Shown here piece by piece: positions 7,108 through 14,334 of a stretch of 14,410 bases of DNA (the stretch's first letter is position 1; every line of letters begins with the position of its first letter). Where the stretch lies: assembly GCA_003490025.1 (NCBI GenBank), contig DNJC01000110.1, positions 29,844 through 44,253 on the forward strand, read 5' to 3'. A model generated the notes under the pieces. It ran no database searches. It saw only the letters and a program-made list of their open reading frames with translations, and was not told the origin of the DNA. The position numbers and the translations under genes are program-made. Origin of the DNA: Geobacter sp. GTDB taxonomy: Bacteria; Desulfobacterota; Desulfuromonadia; Geobacterales; Geobacteraceae.

Positions 7108-7141
7108 CTGTCAGCGGTGACGTAACTTGCAAATGCGACGG
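7108..7141 (-). promoter_or_regulatory. Putative sigma-54 activator binding site (UAS), copy B
   Basis: TGTCA (7109-7113) and CGACG (7136-7140) form an imperfect inverted repeat spanning 32 bp. The core ACGTAACT is identical to copy A and is followed by TGCAAATGCGACGGA. The centre lies 121 bp from the middle of the PLD promoter, the same distance as copy A from its promoter. Confidence 0.6.
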
Positions 7142-7271
7142 ATTGCTGCGGGCGGATTGCAGGTGGTGGTTACGAAATGGCAGGGAACCCCGGGTGTCTC
7201 CCGACGCTGCGTGGCGCCGCCGAAGGGGCAGGGAAGGGCGAGGGGGGGCAGTCAGCTGCCGATGAGGGAAT

Positions 7272-7303
7272 GGATAAGGGCGCGCCGAGGCACGCCCTTA
7301 TCC
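7272..7303 (-). terminator. Strong stem-loop downstream of the double-OmpA gene
   Basis: GGATAAGGGCG (7272-7282) pairs perfectly with CGCCCTTATCC (7293-7303), giving an 11-bp stem with a 10-nt loop. It begins 27 bp after the OmpA stop codon. On the - strand the tail after the stem (ATTCCCTC) is not U-rich, so it may be a weak terminator or an mRNA 3' stabiliser. Confidence 0.55.
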
Positions 7304-7330
7304 GTTCCGTTTGACTGCTTTGCTTGCTGT

Positions 7331-8515
7331 TTACTTCTTGAGGACGCAGTCGATGATGGCGTTGATCCTTCTGTTTAGCTGTCGACCCGCTTCGGTGTTG
7401 TTATAGGCGATGCGCCGGGTGGCGCCGTACCCCTTGGCGGAGAGCCTGGAAGTCTCTATCCCGAATTTTTCCATCAGGTAGTTGACCACGCTGTCGGCGC
7501 GCTGCTGGGAGAGCCGCAGGTTGTGATCGGCTGTGCCAAGACTGTCGGTGTGCCCTTCGATCACGGCGGTGGTGGTCGGGTACTTCTTCATGTATTCGCC
7601 TACGGAATTGACCTGGTCATAGTAGGCCGGGTCGATCTGGGCGCTGTCGGTGGCGAATTCCACTTTCAGGCTCATGCAGAGCCTCTCGGGGGGCGCCGGG
7701 AGTCCCTTGAGGTCGAGGGCGCAGTCGATGACGGCGTTGATGTGGCGGTTTTTCTGCCTTCCTGCGTCGGTTGCGTTGTCGGCGACCGGCTTGGCCTTGC
7801 CGTACCCTTTGGCCGAGAGGCGGGCCGGGGCGATGCCGAAGTCATGCTCCAGGCTGCTGACCACGCTCTCCGCGCGCTGCTGGGAAAGTTCCAGGTTGTG
7901 GGCGTCGCTGCCGACCTCGTCGGAATACCCTTCGATGACGGCGGTCGTGGTCGGATATTTCTTCATGAAGTCGCCGACCTGTGCCACCTCGTCGCGGTAC
8001 TCGGGGCGGATGTCGGCTTTGTCGATGTCGTACTCGATCCCCAGCGAGATGCAGTATTTCATGTGGTCAGGGGTCGGTTCGGCGACCGGGATCGCCACCA
8101 GCGCGGCTTCGGCCGGTTCAGCGGCTGCAGCGACAGGGGCGGCCGGTTCCGGTATGAGTTGGGCAGGGTTGCCTACGGGTTTAAGCGCTTGCGGCGGGCA
8201 AAGGGCATTGGCTTTTGCCGTCGCCTCTTTTGCCAGGGCGGCGCCTTCCTCCGTGTGGCAGGCCCTGAAGACGTCATAGGCATTGTTCTTGGCGTCCTCG
8301 GCGGTCTTGAATTCCTCCGGGCAGCTCTTGTCCTTCCCAGCCAGGCGCGCCGATTCCACGGCCCGATCCGCTTCCTGCATCTCCTGCCGGATGTAGTGGC
8401 CCGGAATGTTGCCGTGGCCGTTATTGATCTCGTAGTGTGCACATCCGGATAACATGCCCGTAGTGCCCAACGCGAGCAGGACGGAGGACGCTTTCCATAC
8501 TTTGATCCGGTTCAT
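7331..8515 (-). CDS. Lipoprotein with two tandem OmpA C-terminal (peptidoglycan-binding) domains
   Basis: This 394-aa outer-membrane lipoprotein has a signal peptide that ends in a canonical lipobox, LSGC (Cys25). Residues about 38-115 form a charged, Ala-rich helical region with several Cys. A Pro/Ala-rich spacer follows (about 118-152). Two OmpA-like domains come next, at about 158-275 and 283-394. Both contain KKYPTTTAVIEG, the helix motif HNLxLSQQRAxSVV, a SAKGYG turn and an AGRQxNR end. The second has the usual GHTD and NRRI; the first has GYSD and NRHI. The domain pair looks like an internal duplication. Its likely role is to link the outer membrane to peptidoglycan at two points. ATG 8515 lies 8 nt after AAGGAG. 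It has its own sigma-54 promoter and enhancer-like block, and a stem-loop follows. Confidence 0.92.
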   Translation of the reverse strand: MNRIKVWKASSVLLALGTTGMLSGCAHYEINNGHGNIPGHYIRQEMQEADRAVESARLAGKDKSCPEEFKTAEDAKNNAYDVFRACHTEEGAALAKEATAKANALCPPQALKPVGNPAQLIPEPAAPVAAAAEPAEAALVAIPVAEPTPDHMKYCISLGIEYDIDKADIRPEYRDEVAQVGDFMKKYPTTTAVIEGYSDEVGSDAHNLELSQQRAESVVSSLEHDFGIAPARLSAKGYGKAKPVADNATDAGRQKNRHINAVIDCALDLKGLPAPPERLCMSLKVEFATDSAQIDPAYYDQVNSVGEYMKKYPTTTAVIEGHTDSLGTADHNLRLSQQRADSVVNYLMEKFGIETSRLSAKGYGATRRIAYNNTEAGRQLNRRINAIIDCVLKK

Positions 8516-8640
8516 TTTTCTTCTCCTTTATGCTGTTAGTGTTCAAAACAGTACCTTCCACACTCACTGCCAATCCGTCTTTCCAGAAGTGAGAGCTTAA
8601 TATAGTTTGCTCTTTTCTCATTTCTGTCACAAGAACTCTT

Positions 8641-8656
8641 AGCAACTAGCGAGCCA
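8641..8656 (-). promoter_or_regulatory. Sigma-54 promoter of the double-OmpA lipoprotein gene
   Basis: The - strand reads TGGCTCGCTAGTTGCT, with GG and GC separated by exactly 10 bp and TTGCT at -12. The core CGnTAGTTG is shared with the PLD promoter. Transcription would start near 8631, giving a leader of about 115 nt. Confidence 0.72.
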
Positions 8657-8736
8657 GAGCTCGCTGCTGGTTCTGATAGTGCAAGTGGCTGGTTTTCCGA
8701 TGGATTGTTCGGATATCTGCTTTGGCGACTGATGAG

Positions 8737-8784
8737 CCGTCATATCTGGAAACGCCACATGTGACGCTACTGCCATATATGGCG
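8737..8784 (-). promoter_or_regulatory. Putative sigma-54 activator binding sites (UAS), copy C plus an extra half
   Basis: CGCCA (8753-8757) and TGGCG (8780-8784) form a 32-bp-span inverted repeat around GTGACGCTACTGCCATAT. It is centred 120 bp from the middle of the promoter at 8641-8656. An additional CCGTCATATCTGG at 8737-8749 matches the reverse complement of the right half of copy A at 12 of 13 positions, so this promoter may carry two overlapping sites. Confidence 0.6.
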
Positions 8785-8836
8785 GGTCAGCTTGAGTAAG
8801 GAGGGATCGGGATCGGGATCTGGCAGGAAAGGAGAC

Positions 8837-8886
8837 AATCTCTCCCTCCCCTTCAAGGGGAGGGACGGGGTGGGGATGGGTGAAAA
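8837..8886 (-). repeat. GC-rich dispersed palindromic repeat, copy 2
   Basis: This is the reverse complement of the copy at 4732-4781 with two mismatches over 50 bp, including the CCCTCCCCTTGAAGGGGAGG hairpin core. It lies between the sigma-54 activator gene and the upstream block of the OmpA gene, 14 bp from copy 3, which is inverted relative to it. Confidence 0.82.
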
Positions 8887-8899
8887 ACGGGGACGGAGT

Positions 8900-8941
8900 A
8901 CACCCATCCCCCTCCTGTCCTCCCCCTTGAAGGGGGAGGGA
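8900..8941 (+). repeat. GC-rich dispersed palindromic repeat, copy 3
   Basis: A more divergent copy: ACACCCATCCCC, a CCTCCCCCTTGAAGGGGGAGG-type stem (8918-8939) and GGACGG. Together with copy 2 it makes a larger inverted pair just downstream of the sigma-54 activator stop. It could stabilise or end that transcript. Confidence 0.75.
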
Positions 8942-9008
8942 CGGTACAGGGAGGAGCATCGCTACCAGGGTAACTGGCAGTAGAAGAACGCAAACTTGCA
9001 TGACCGCA

Positions 9009-10619
9009 CTACTGACGCGCGATGCCGTATTTGCGCATGCGGGCGCGCAGGGTGCTGGCGTTGAGACCGAGAATCCCCGCGGCGCCGCTTTTCCCTTCGA
9101 TGCGCCACCCGGTTTTCTTGAGCACCTGGAGGATGTGGTCGTGCTCCAACTCGACCAGACCTTTGAACTCTTCCCCGGCCCGTCCGGTCTGCCCGGCCGA
9201 TGCGGCAGATACGGCCGATGCGCCCTGCCCGCCGCTGTTGCCGAAGGCGTCGAAGCGGTCCAGCACCTGGAGTGCGGATCCCTGGCTGGTGATTATCGCC
9301 CGCTCGACCACGCTTTCCAGTTCGCGCACGTTGCCGGGCCAGTGGTATTCCTGCAGCGCGTTCAGGGTGTCCTTGGAGATGGTCTCGATATTCTTGCCGA
9401 TCTTCTTGTTGAACTTGGCCACAAAATGATTGACGAGCAGCGAGATGTCTTCCTTTCTCTGCCGAAGCGGCGGCATGGTGATCGGGAAAACGTTGAGCCG
9501 GTAGTAGAGGTCCTCCCGAAACCGGCCGCACCGGATCTCTTCTGCCAGGTTGCGGTTGGTCGCCGCTATGATGCGCACGTCGGTCTTTATGGTGCGGGGA
9601 CTCCCCAAACGCTCGAATTCACCGTCCTGGATGACCCGAAGCAGCTTACATTGCAGCTCCTGCGGCATGTCGCCGATCTCGTCCAGGAATATGGTGCCGC
9701 CGTCGGCCAGTTCGAACCGGCCGATCTGCCGGACATCGGACCCGGTGTAGGCGCCCCTTTCCCGTCCGAAGAGTTCGCTCTCCACCAGGGCAGCCGGCAG
9801 GGTGGTGCAGTTCACGGTGATCAGGGGGTGGTCCTTGCGGTTGCTGCTGCTGTGGATGGCGCGCGCCACAACTCCCTTGCCGGTGCCGGTCTCGCCCAGG
9901 AGAAGAACGGTGGCGTTCATCGGAGCCACCTGTGCGACCTGCACAAACACCTGCGCCAGCGCATCGCTGCGCCCGACGATCTCGCCGAAATTGTACTGCT
10001 GGCCGACCTCCTGACGCAGGTAGACGTTCTCGGCCTGGAGCCGGTCTTTCAGGCGCTTGATCTCGCTGTAGGTGCCCTGGAGCGACTTTTCCGCCTTCTT
10101 GCGTTCCTCGATTTCCTGGGTGAGCTGCACGTTGGCGCGGGTCAGTTCCCCGGTCCGCTCGGCGACGGTCAACTCCAGGTCGTCATGGGCCTTTTGCAGA
10201 TCCGCTTCCAACTGCTTGCGGCGCTCGTTGAGCGAACTCACCTCCAGAAGCATCTTTATCCGGGCCAGCACCTCGGCCCCGTCGAACGGTTTGGAGATGA
10301 AGTCTACGGCTCCGGCTTCGATGCCGCGTATGCGGTTTTCCCGGTCGGAATAGGAGGTGATCATGACGACCGGGATGTCTCCATGCAGCTCGTCGGCCTT
10401 GATCCGGCGGCACACCTCGAAGCCGTCCATGCCCGGCATCGCCACATCCAAAAGGCAGATGTCGATGCGCTCGGTCCGTATCTTCTCCAGTGCTGCCGGA
10501 CCGTTGGCCGCCGCTACCACCTGGTAGCCTCGGGGGGAGAGCATGGCCTCCAGCAGGCTGAGATTGAGCGGGCCGTCATCGACGCACAGGATGCGCGCGG
10601 CCATGGGTTTGCTGGTCAT
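9009..10619 (-). CDS. Sigma-54-dependent response regulator (REC, coiled coil, AAA+, Fis-type HTH)
   Basis: This 536-aa transcription activator uses ATP hydrolysis to open sigma-54 promoters. The receiver domain (about 8-125) has acidic D14/D15, phospho-acceptor D58 (LLDVAMPGMDG), T88 and K110. A coiled coil follows (about 130-205, AERTGELTRANVQLTQEIEE). The AAA+ domain (about 212-450) has Walker A GETGTGKG (242-249), a sigma-54 contact loop reading GAYTGS (289-294) instead of GAFTGA, and Walker B IFLDE (D313/E314). A Ser/Ala/Gly linker leads to a Fis-type helix-turn-helix (LGLNASTLRARMRKYGI). ATG 10619 sits behind AGGAGG and overlaps the previous stop by ATGA, so translation is probably coupled. 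It is the natural candidate to bind the repeated blocks upstream of the three neighbouring sigma-54 promoters. Confidence 0.93.
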   Translation of the reverse strand: MTSKPMAARILCVDDGPLNLSLLEAMLSPRGYQVVAAANGPAALEKIRTERIDICLLDVAMPGMDGFEVCRRIKADELHGDIPVVMITSYSDRENRIRGIEAGAVDFISKPFDGAEVLARIKMLLEVSSLNERRKQLEADLQKAHDDLELTVAERTGELTRANVQLTQEIEERKKAEKSLQGTYSEIKRLKDRLQAENVYLRQEVGQQYNFGEIVGRSDALAQVFVQVAQVAPMNATVLLLGETGTGKGVVARAIHSSSNRKDHPLITVNCTTLPAALVESELFGRERGAYTGSDVRQIGRFELADGGTIFLDEIGDMPQELQCKLLRVIQDGEFERLGSPRTIKTDVRIIAATNRNLAEEIRCGRFREDLYYRLNVFPITMPPLRQRKEDISLLVNHFVAKFNKKIGKNIETISKDTLNALQEYHWPGNVRELESVVERAIITSQGSALQVLDRFDAFGNSGGQGASAVSAASAGQTGRAGEEFKGLVELEHDHILQVLKKTGWRIEGKSGAAGILGLNASTLRARMRKYGIARQ

Positions 10620-10990
10620 GGTGCCTCCTCCAGCCACTTTTTCACCAAAGCCGGGAGTTCGCGGGTGCTGATCGGCTTGGAAAGGTAGCCGTCGAACCCC
10701 GCCGCCAGGAACTTGTCCTGGTCGCCCCGCATGGCGAAGGAGGTCAGGGCGATGATCTTCAGCCCGCTGGTCGCCGGGTCCTCCTTCAGGAGGCAGCCGG
10801 CGGTCATGCCGTCCATGCCGGGCATCTGTATATCCATCAGGATCAGGTCCGGCATCAGTTTCCGGGCCAGGAGCACCCCTTCCTGTCCGTCGGTCGCTAC
10901 CGACACCTGGTAGCCGTGAAAGACCAGGATATCCATGAACAGGGAGCGGTTGTTGTCGTTGTCTTCGACGATCAGTATCTTTTGTCGCAT
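10616..10990 (-). CDS. Single-domain response regulator (CheY-like/DivK-like)
   Basis: The 124 residues form only a receiver domain: E9/D10 in LIVEDN, phospho-acceptor D53 in LILMDIQMPGMDG, T83 in ALTSFA, and K105 in LSKP. There is no output domain, so it would act by protein contact or as a phosphate relay or sink. ATG 10990 lies 7 nt after GAGGAG; a TTG at 11005 is less likely. It sits between the hybrid kinase (120 bp upstream, separated by the 41-bp repeats) and the sigma-54 activator, whose start overlaps its stop. The arrangement suggests a phosphorelay from the kinase to D53 or to D58 of the activator. Confidence 0.92.
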   Translation of the reverse strand: MRQKILIVEDNDNNRSLFMDILVFHGYQVSVATDGQEGVLLARKLMPDLILMDIQMPGMDGMTAGCLLKEDPATSGLKIIALTSFAMRGDQDKFLAAGFDGYLSKPISTRELPALVKKWLEEAP

Positions 10991-11013
10991 TTTATAGCTC
11001 CTCAACCTTCGCC

Positions 11014-11123
11014 GTACGGGCGAATGATTATTCGCCCCTACGACCTGTCTCTTTGTACGGGCGAATGATTATTCGCCCCTACGATCTGTCTCTTTGTACG
11101 GGCGAATGATTATTCGCCCCTAG
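11014..11123 (-). repeat. Three tandem 41-bp palindromic units between kinase and response regulator
   Basis: Units begin at 11014, 11055 and 11096. Each contains the palindrome GGGCGAATGATTATTCGCCC followed by CTACGAyCTGTCTCTTT; the last unit is cut short. The perfect 8-bp stems give three successive hairpins in the kinase-regulator mRNA. The third unit reaches into the kinase gene and provides its last codons and TAA stop (11110-11112). Confidence 0.88.
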
Positions 11124-14100
11124 TCTCTTGCCCGACCGCGCTCTCCACCAGGCTCAGAAACTCGTGCGTGGAGAGGCTTCCTTTTCCCTCGATGCGCCAC
11201 ACCTTGCCCGCCAGCCGGCTCCGGTCGGCGGGTGATAGGTCCATCGCGGTCAAGACCAGAATCGGCACATTGGCTGCCACATCGCCGGCACGCAGCCGGT
11301 CCGCGACCTCGAAGCCGTTCATGCCGGGCATGACCAGGTCGAGGACGATCAGGTCGGGGCTGTCGCGCTGCGCCATCTCGATCCCCTCGTTGCCGTTACT
11401 CGCCCGCAGCGCCCGGTACCCCTTGCGCTGCAGGGCGATTTCCAGGGCCGACAGGGTCCGCGGGTCGTCCTCGATCACCAGTACGGTGCTGCCGGCGCCA
11501 GCGCCTGCACCGGAGACCGGAGCCGGGACTGGAGCCGGGACTGGAGCCGGGACTGGAGCCGGGACTGGAGCCGGGACTGGAGCCGGGACTGGAGCCGGGA
11601 CTGGAGCCGGGACTGGAGCCGGGACCGGGACCGGCGCCGGTGCGGCATCGGACCGGGTCGCGAAGGGGGGAGTCGACGCCGGCTGCGAGAGCGGGATGGT
11701 GAAGCTGAACCTGCTCCCCGTGCCGAACTCGCTTTTCACCCAGATCCTGCCTCCGTGCAGTTCCACGAGCTGCCTGGTCAAGGCGAGGCCCAGGCCGGTT
11801 CCCTCGAACCCCTTGGTATAGACCGACTCCAGCTGGGTGAAGGCCTGGAACAACTTGGGGATGTCTTCCTCCCTGATGCCGATGCCGGAGTCCGCAACGG
11901 TGATCTCGACGAAATCCCCGTCAAGGACCGCACGTACCTCCACGGTGCCGGCGGTCGGGGTGAACTTGACGGCATTGGCGAGCAGGTTGAACAGGATCTG
12001 CTTCAATTTCCTCTGGTCGGCCGTCAGGCTGACCTCGGCCTTCGGCGCGATCTCCAGCGTCAACTCGATGCCGCCCTTGACCGCCTTCTCCCTCAGCATG
12101 CTCATGGAGCCTTCCAGGGATTCCCGCAGCGAGAAGCTGCTCAGGTCGAGCTCCATCTTGCCCGACTCCACCTTGGAGAGGTCCAGGATGTCGTTGATCA
12201 GGGAGAGCAGGTGCCTGCCGCTGGTAAGGATGTTGTTGATGTATTCCTGCTGCTTTTCGTTGATGATGCCGAACATCTGGTCCTGCAGCACCTCGGAGAA
12301 GCCGATCACCGAATTGAGCGGGGTGCGCAGCTCGTGGCTCATGTTGGCCAGGAAGTCGGACTTGATCAGGTTGGTCTTTTCGGCCACGATCCTGGCGTTT
12401 TCAAGCTCCACGTTCTTTTCCTGCAGCACCTGGTCCAGACGTTTGCGCTCGGTGACGTCGCGGGCGGCGGCGAACACCCCCTGCAGCTTTCGGTCGCGGT
12501 CGTAGAAGGTGGTGGCGTTGTAGGAGACCACGGTCTCCTTGCCGTCCCTGGTGCATACGGTGAGTTCGTAGTCGGTGAGCTTCCTCTCCCCCAAAACCAG
12601 CTTGATGGCCGTCTCGGCCCGCTCGGGATCGGTGAAGTAGTTCTTGAACGGCGCGCCGATCAGCTCGTCGCGGGTGCAGTCCGTCAGTACTTCCATCTGC
12701 TTGTTGACGTCCGTGATGATGCCGGAAGGGTCGGTGGTCATGCTGGCGTCGATGTTCGACTCGAACAGGGAGCGGGTGTAGAACTGGTGGTCGCGCAGGC
12801 GCTGGCTCAACTGCATCTGCTCCGCCTCGATCTGCTTTCTGACCGTGTTGTCGGTGCCGATCAAAAGATAGCCGATGATGGCGTCCTGCGGGTCCCTGAG
12901 CGCCGTGATGGAGACCACGGCCGGGAAGCGGCTGCCGTCCTTTCTGATGTAGGTGAGCTCGTAGATGTCCTCGATGCCGCGCGACGCCTTGAAGATCAGG
13001 GCCTCGAAACCCGGGGTGATCGGGGTCCCCAGTTCGGCGCTGAGCGCCTTGGCGCGGGCGATGACTTCCAGAGGATCGGAGATGTCCGCCGGCGTGATCC
13101 GGTTCATGACCTCGGCTGCCGTGTAGCCCAGCATGCGCTCGGCGCCGACGTTGAATATCTGGATCACCCCTTTGGCGTCGGTGGCGATGCTGGAGAAGTT
13201 GGCCGAGTTGAATATGGCATTCTGGAGCGCCCCCGCCTTGAGCAGCGCCTCTTCGGCATGCCTGCGCGCGGTGATGTCCTCCATGGCGACCAGGATGATG
13301 TGCGAGCCTACATTCTCCCGGAAGATCTCCCGGGCGTTCAGGAGGATGATCTTTCTGCCGATGCCGGGGAAAACATGGTCCACCTCGTAGCCGTTGAAGA
13401 CGGTTTCATTGGGGAGGATGTCCTCGAACAGCACCCGCAGTTTGGGGATGTCCCACTGCCGGTTGCCGAGGTCGTAGATGAAATTGCCGATGGTCTCCTC
13501 GGGCGATACCTTGAAGGTTTCGTAGAAACTGAGATTGGCCGTGAGGATTTTCAGCTCCGAGTCCAGCACCACCAGCGGCTTGCGCACGGTCTCGACGATG
13601 CTCTCGGAATACTCCAGGGCCTTCTGGATCTCCGTCTCCAACTTTTTGGCGACCGTGCCGTCCACGATGGAGGAAAGGATGTAGCCGTCCTCTGATCCGC
13701 TGGTCTCAACCGCGACGCTTTGAAGCTGGCCATATATCGCCGCGGCGTCTTTCCCCGTCAGTCTGATTTCACATTTCTGCATCCCCTGTCCTTGCAGCAC
13801 GCTTTCCAGGTGTCGGGCGAAAAGCTCCTTCCCGTCGGCGTCGGCAATGAAACCCATGAATGATTCCTGGCTCAGCAACTCGCGCTCTCTGCCCAGAAGG
13901 TGCGCGCCGGTGAGATTTACCTCCCGTATCAGTCCGCGCCTGTCGAAGGTGAAATAGCCGACGGGTGCAAAGTCATAGAGTTCGGCAAACCTGTTCCGGG
14001 AGACTTGAAGCTCCTCCCGGCTCCGGAGCAGTTCCTCGTTTTGCAACTCCAGTTCGATCTGCTGACCTTCAAGAAGCTGCTGGATCCGGATCAGCTCCTC

Positions 14101-14334
14101 GTTTTGCATCTCCAGCTCGATCTGCTGTCCCTCCAACTGTTGCTGGGCCCGTAGCAGCTCCGAGTTCTGCATCTCCAGCTCGATCTGGTGCACCTCGAGC
14201 TCATAGGCGGGAACTCCCGGCTCCCCGGTCCGGATTGCCGGCCCTGCTGCCGTTTTGCCGGCCACCCGTTGTTCCGCCTGGCGGCGAAGTTCGGCGGCGG
14301 CTGGTGACGGGGTGTTCTGCTTTTTGATTCCCAT
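11110..14334 (-). CDS. Multi-PAS hybrid sensor histidine kinase with C-terminal receiver
   Basis: This 1074-aa protein has no clear transmembrane helix and is probably cytoplasmic. In order: three tandem 21-residue coiled-coil repeats (49-111, QIELEMQNEELLR type); about four PAS domains (113-225, 235-360, 370-500, 515-635), the last ending DVTERK; HisKA with His667 in FLANMSHELRTPLN; HATPase (about 765-880) with DSGIGI and FEGTGLGLALT; a PAPV-repeat linker (about 899-939); and a receiver with D999 in VLDLVMPGMNG. In the receiver the usual Lys-Pro is replaced by an IEGKGS sequence. ATG 14334 is preferred because GAGG lies at normal spacing; ATG 14364 (1084 aa) has AAGG too close to it. It heads the operon with the two response regulators. 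The signal is unknown; PAS domains may sense redox state or small ligands. Confidence 0.92.
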   Translation of the reverse strand: MGIKKQNTPSPAAAELRRQAEQRVAGKTAAGPAIRTGEPGVPAYELEVHQIELEMQNSELLRAQQQLEGQQIELEMQNEELIRIQQLLEGQQIELELQNEELLRSREELQVSRNRFAELYDFAPVGYFTFDRRGLIREVNLTGAHLLGRERELLSQESFMGFIADADGKELFARHLESVLQGQGMQKCEIRLTGKDAAAIYGQLQSVAVETSGSEDGYILSSIVDGTVAKKLETEIQKALEYSESIVETVRKPLVVLDSELKILTANLSFYETFKVSPEETIGNFIYDLGNRQWDIPKLRVLFEDILPNETVFNGYEVDHVFPGIGRKIILLNAREIFRENVGSHIILVAMEDITARRHAEEALLKAGALQNAIFNSANFSSIATDAKGVIQIFNVGAERMLGYTAAEVMNRITPADISDPLEVIARAKALSAELGTPITPGFEALIFKASRGIEDIYELTYIRKDGSRFPAVVSITALRDPQDAIIGYLLIGTDNTVRKQIEAEQMQLSQRLRDHQFYTRSLFESNIDASMTTDPSGIITDVNKQMEVLTDCTRDELIGAPFKNYFTDPERAETAIKLVLGERKLTDYELTVCTRDGKETVVSYNATTFYDRDRKLQGVFAAARDVTERKRLDQVLQEKNVELENARIVAEKTNLIKSDFLANMSHELRTPLNSVIGFSEVLQDQMFGIINEKQQEYINNILTSGRHLLSLINDILDLSKVESGKMELDLSSFSLRESLEGSMSMLREKAVKGGIELTLEIAPKAEVSLTADQRKLKQILFNLLANAVKFTPTAGTVEVRAVLDGDFVEITVADSGIGIREEDIPKLFQAFTQLESVYTKGFEGTGLGLALTRQLVELHGGRIWVKSEFGTGSRFSFTIPLSQPASTPPFATRSDAAPAPVPVPAPVPAPVPAPVPAPVPAPVPAPVPAPVPAPVPAPVSGAGAGAGSTVLVIEDDPRTLSALEIALQRKGYRALRASNGNEGIEMAQRDSPDLIVLDLVMPGMNGFEVADRLRAGDVAANVPILVLTAMDLSPADRSRLAGKVWRIEGKGSLSTHEFLSLVESAVGQETRGE
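11521..11628 (-). repeat. 12-bp minisatellite encoding the Pro-Ala-Pro-Val linker
   Basis: On the + strand there are eight identical units of AGCCGGGACTGG (11521-11616) and a ninth with one T-to-C change (11617-11628). The repeat lies in the kinase coding frame and encodes alternating Ala-Pro-Val-Pro between the ATPase and receiver domains. Loss or gain of a unit keeps the frame and changes the linker by four residues. Confidence 0.92.

Noticed and set aside
9000..10688. 562-codon open frame on the + strand antisense to the sigma-54 activator
   Set aside because: It is a shadow of a gene with intact Walker, receiver and HTH motifs; there is no ribosome site or family match.
11014..11123. CRISPR array
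   Set aside because: Only three units in direct contact, with no variable spacers and no cas genes; each unit is a palindrome.
11755..13695. 646-codon open frame on the + strand antisense to the kinase
   Set aside because: It mirrors the high-GC codon pattern of the kinase, encodes no recognisable domain, and the opposite strand has a complete set of PAS, HisKA, ATPase and receiver motifs.
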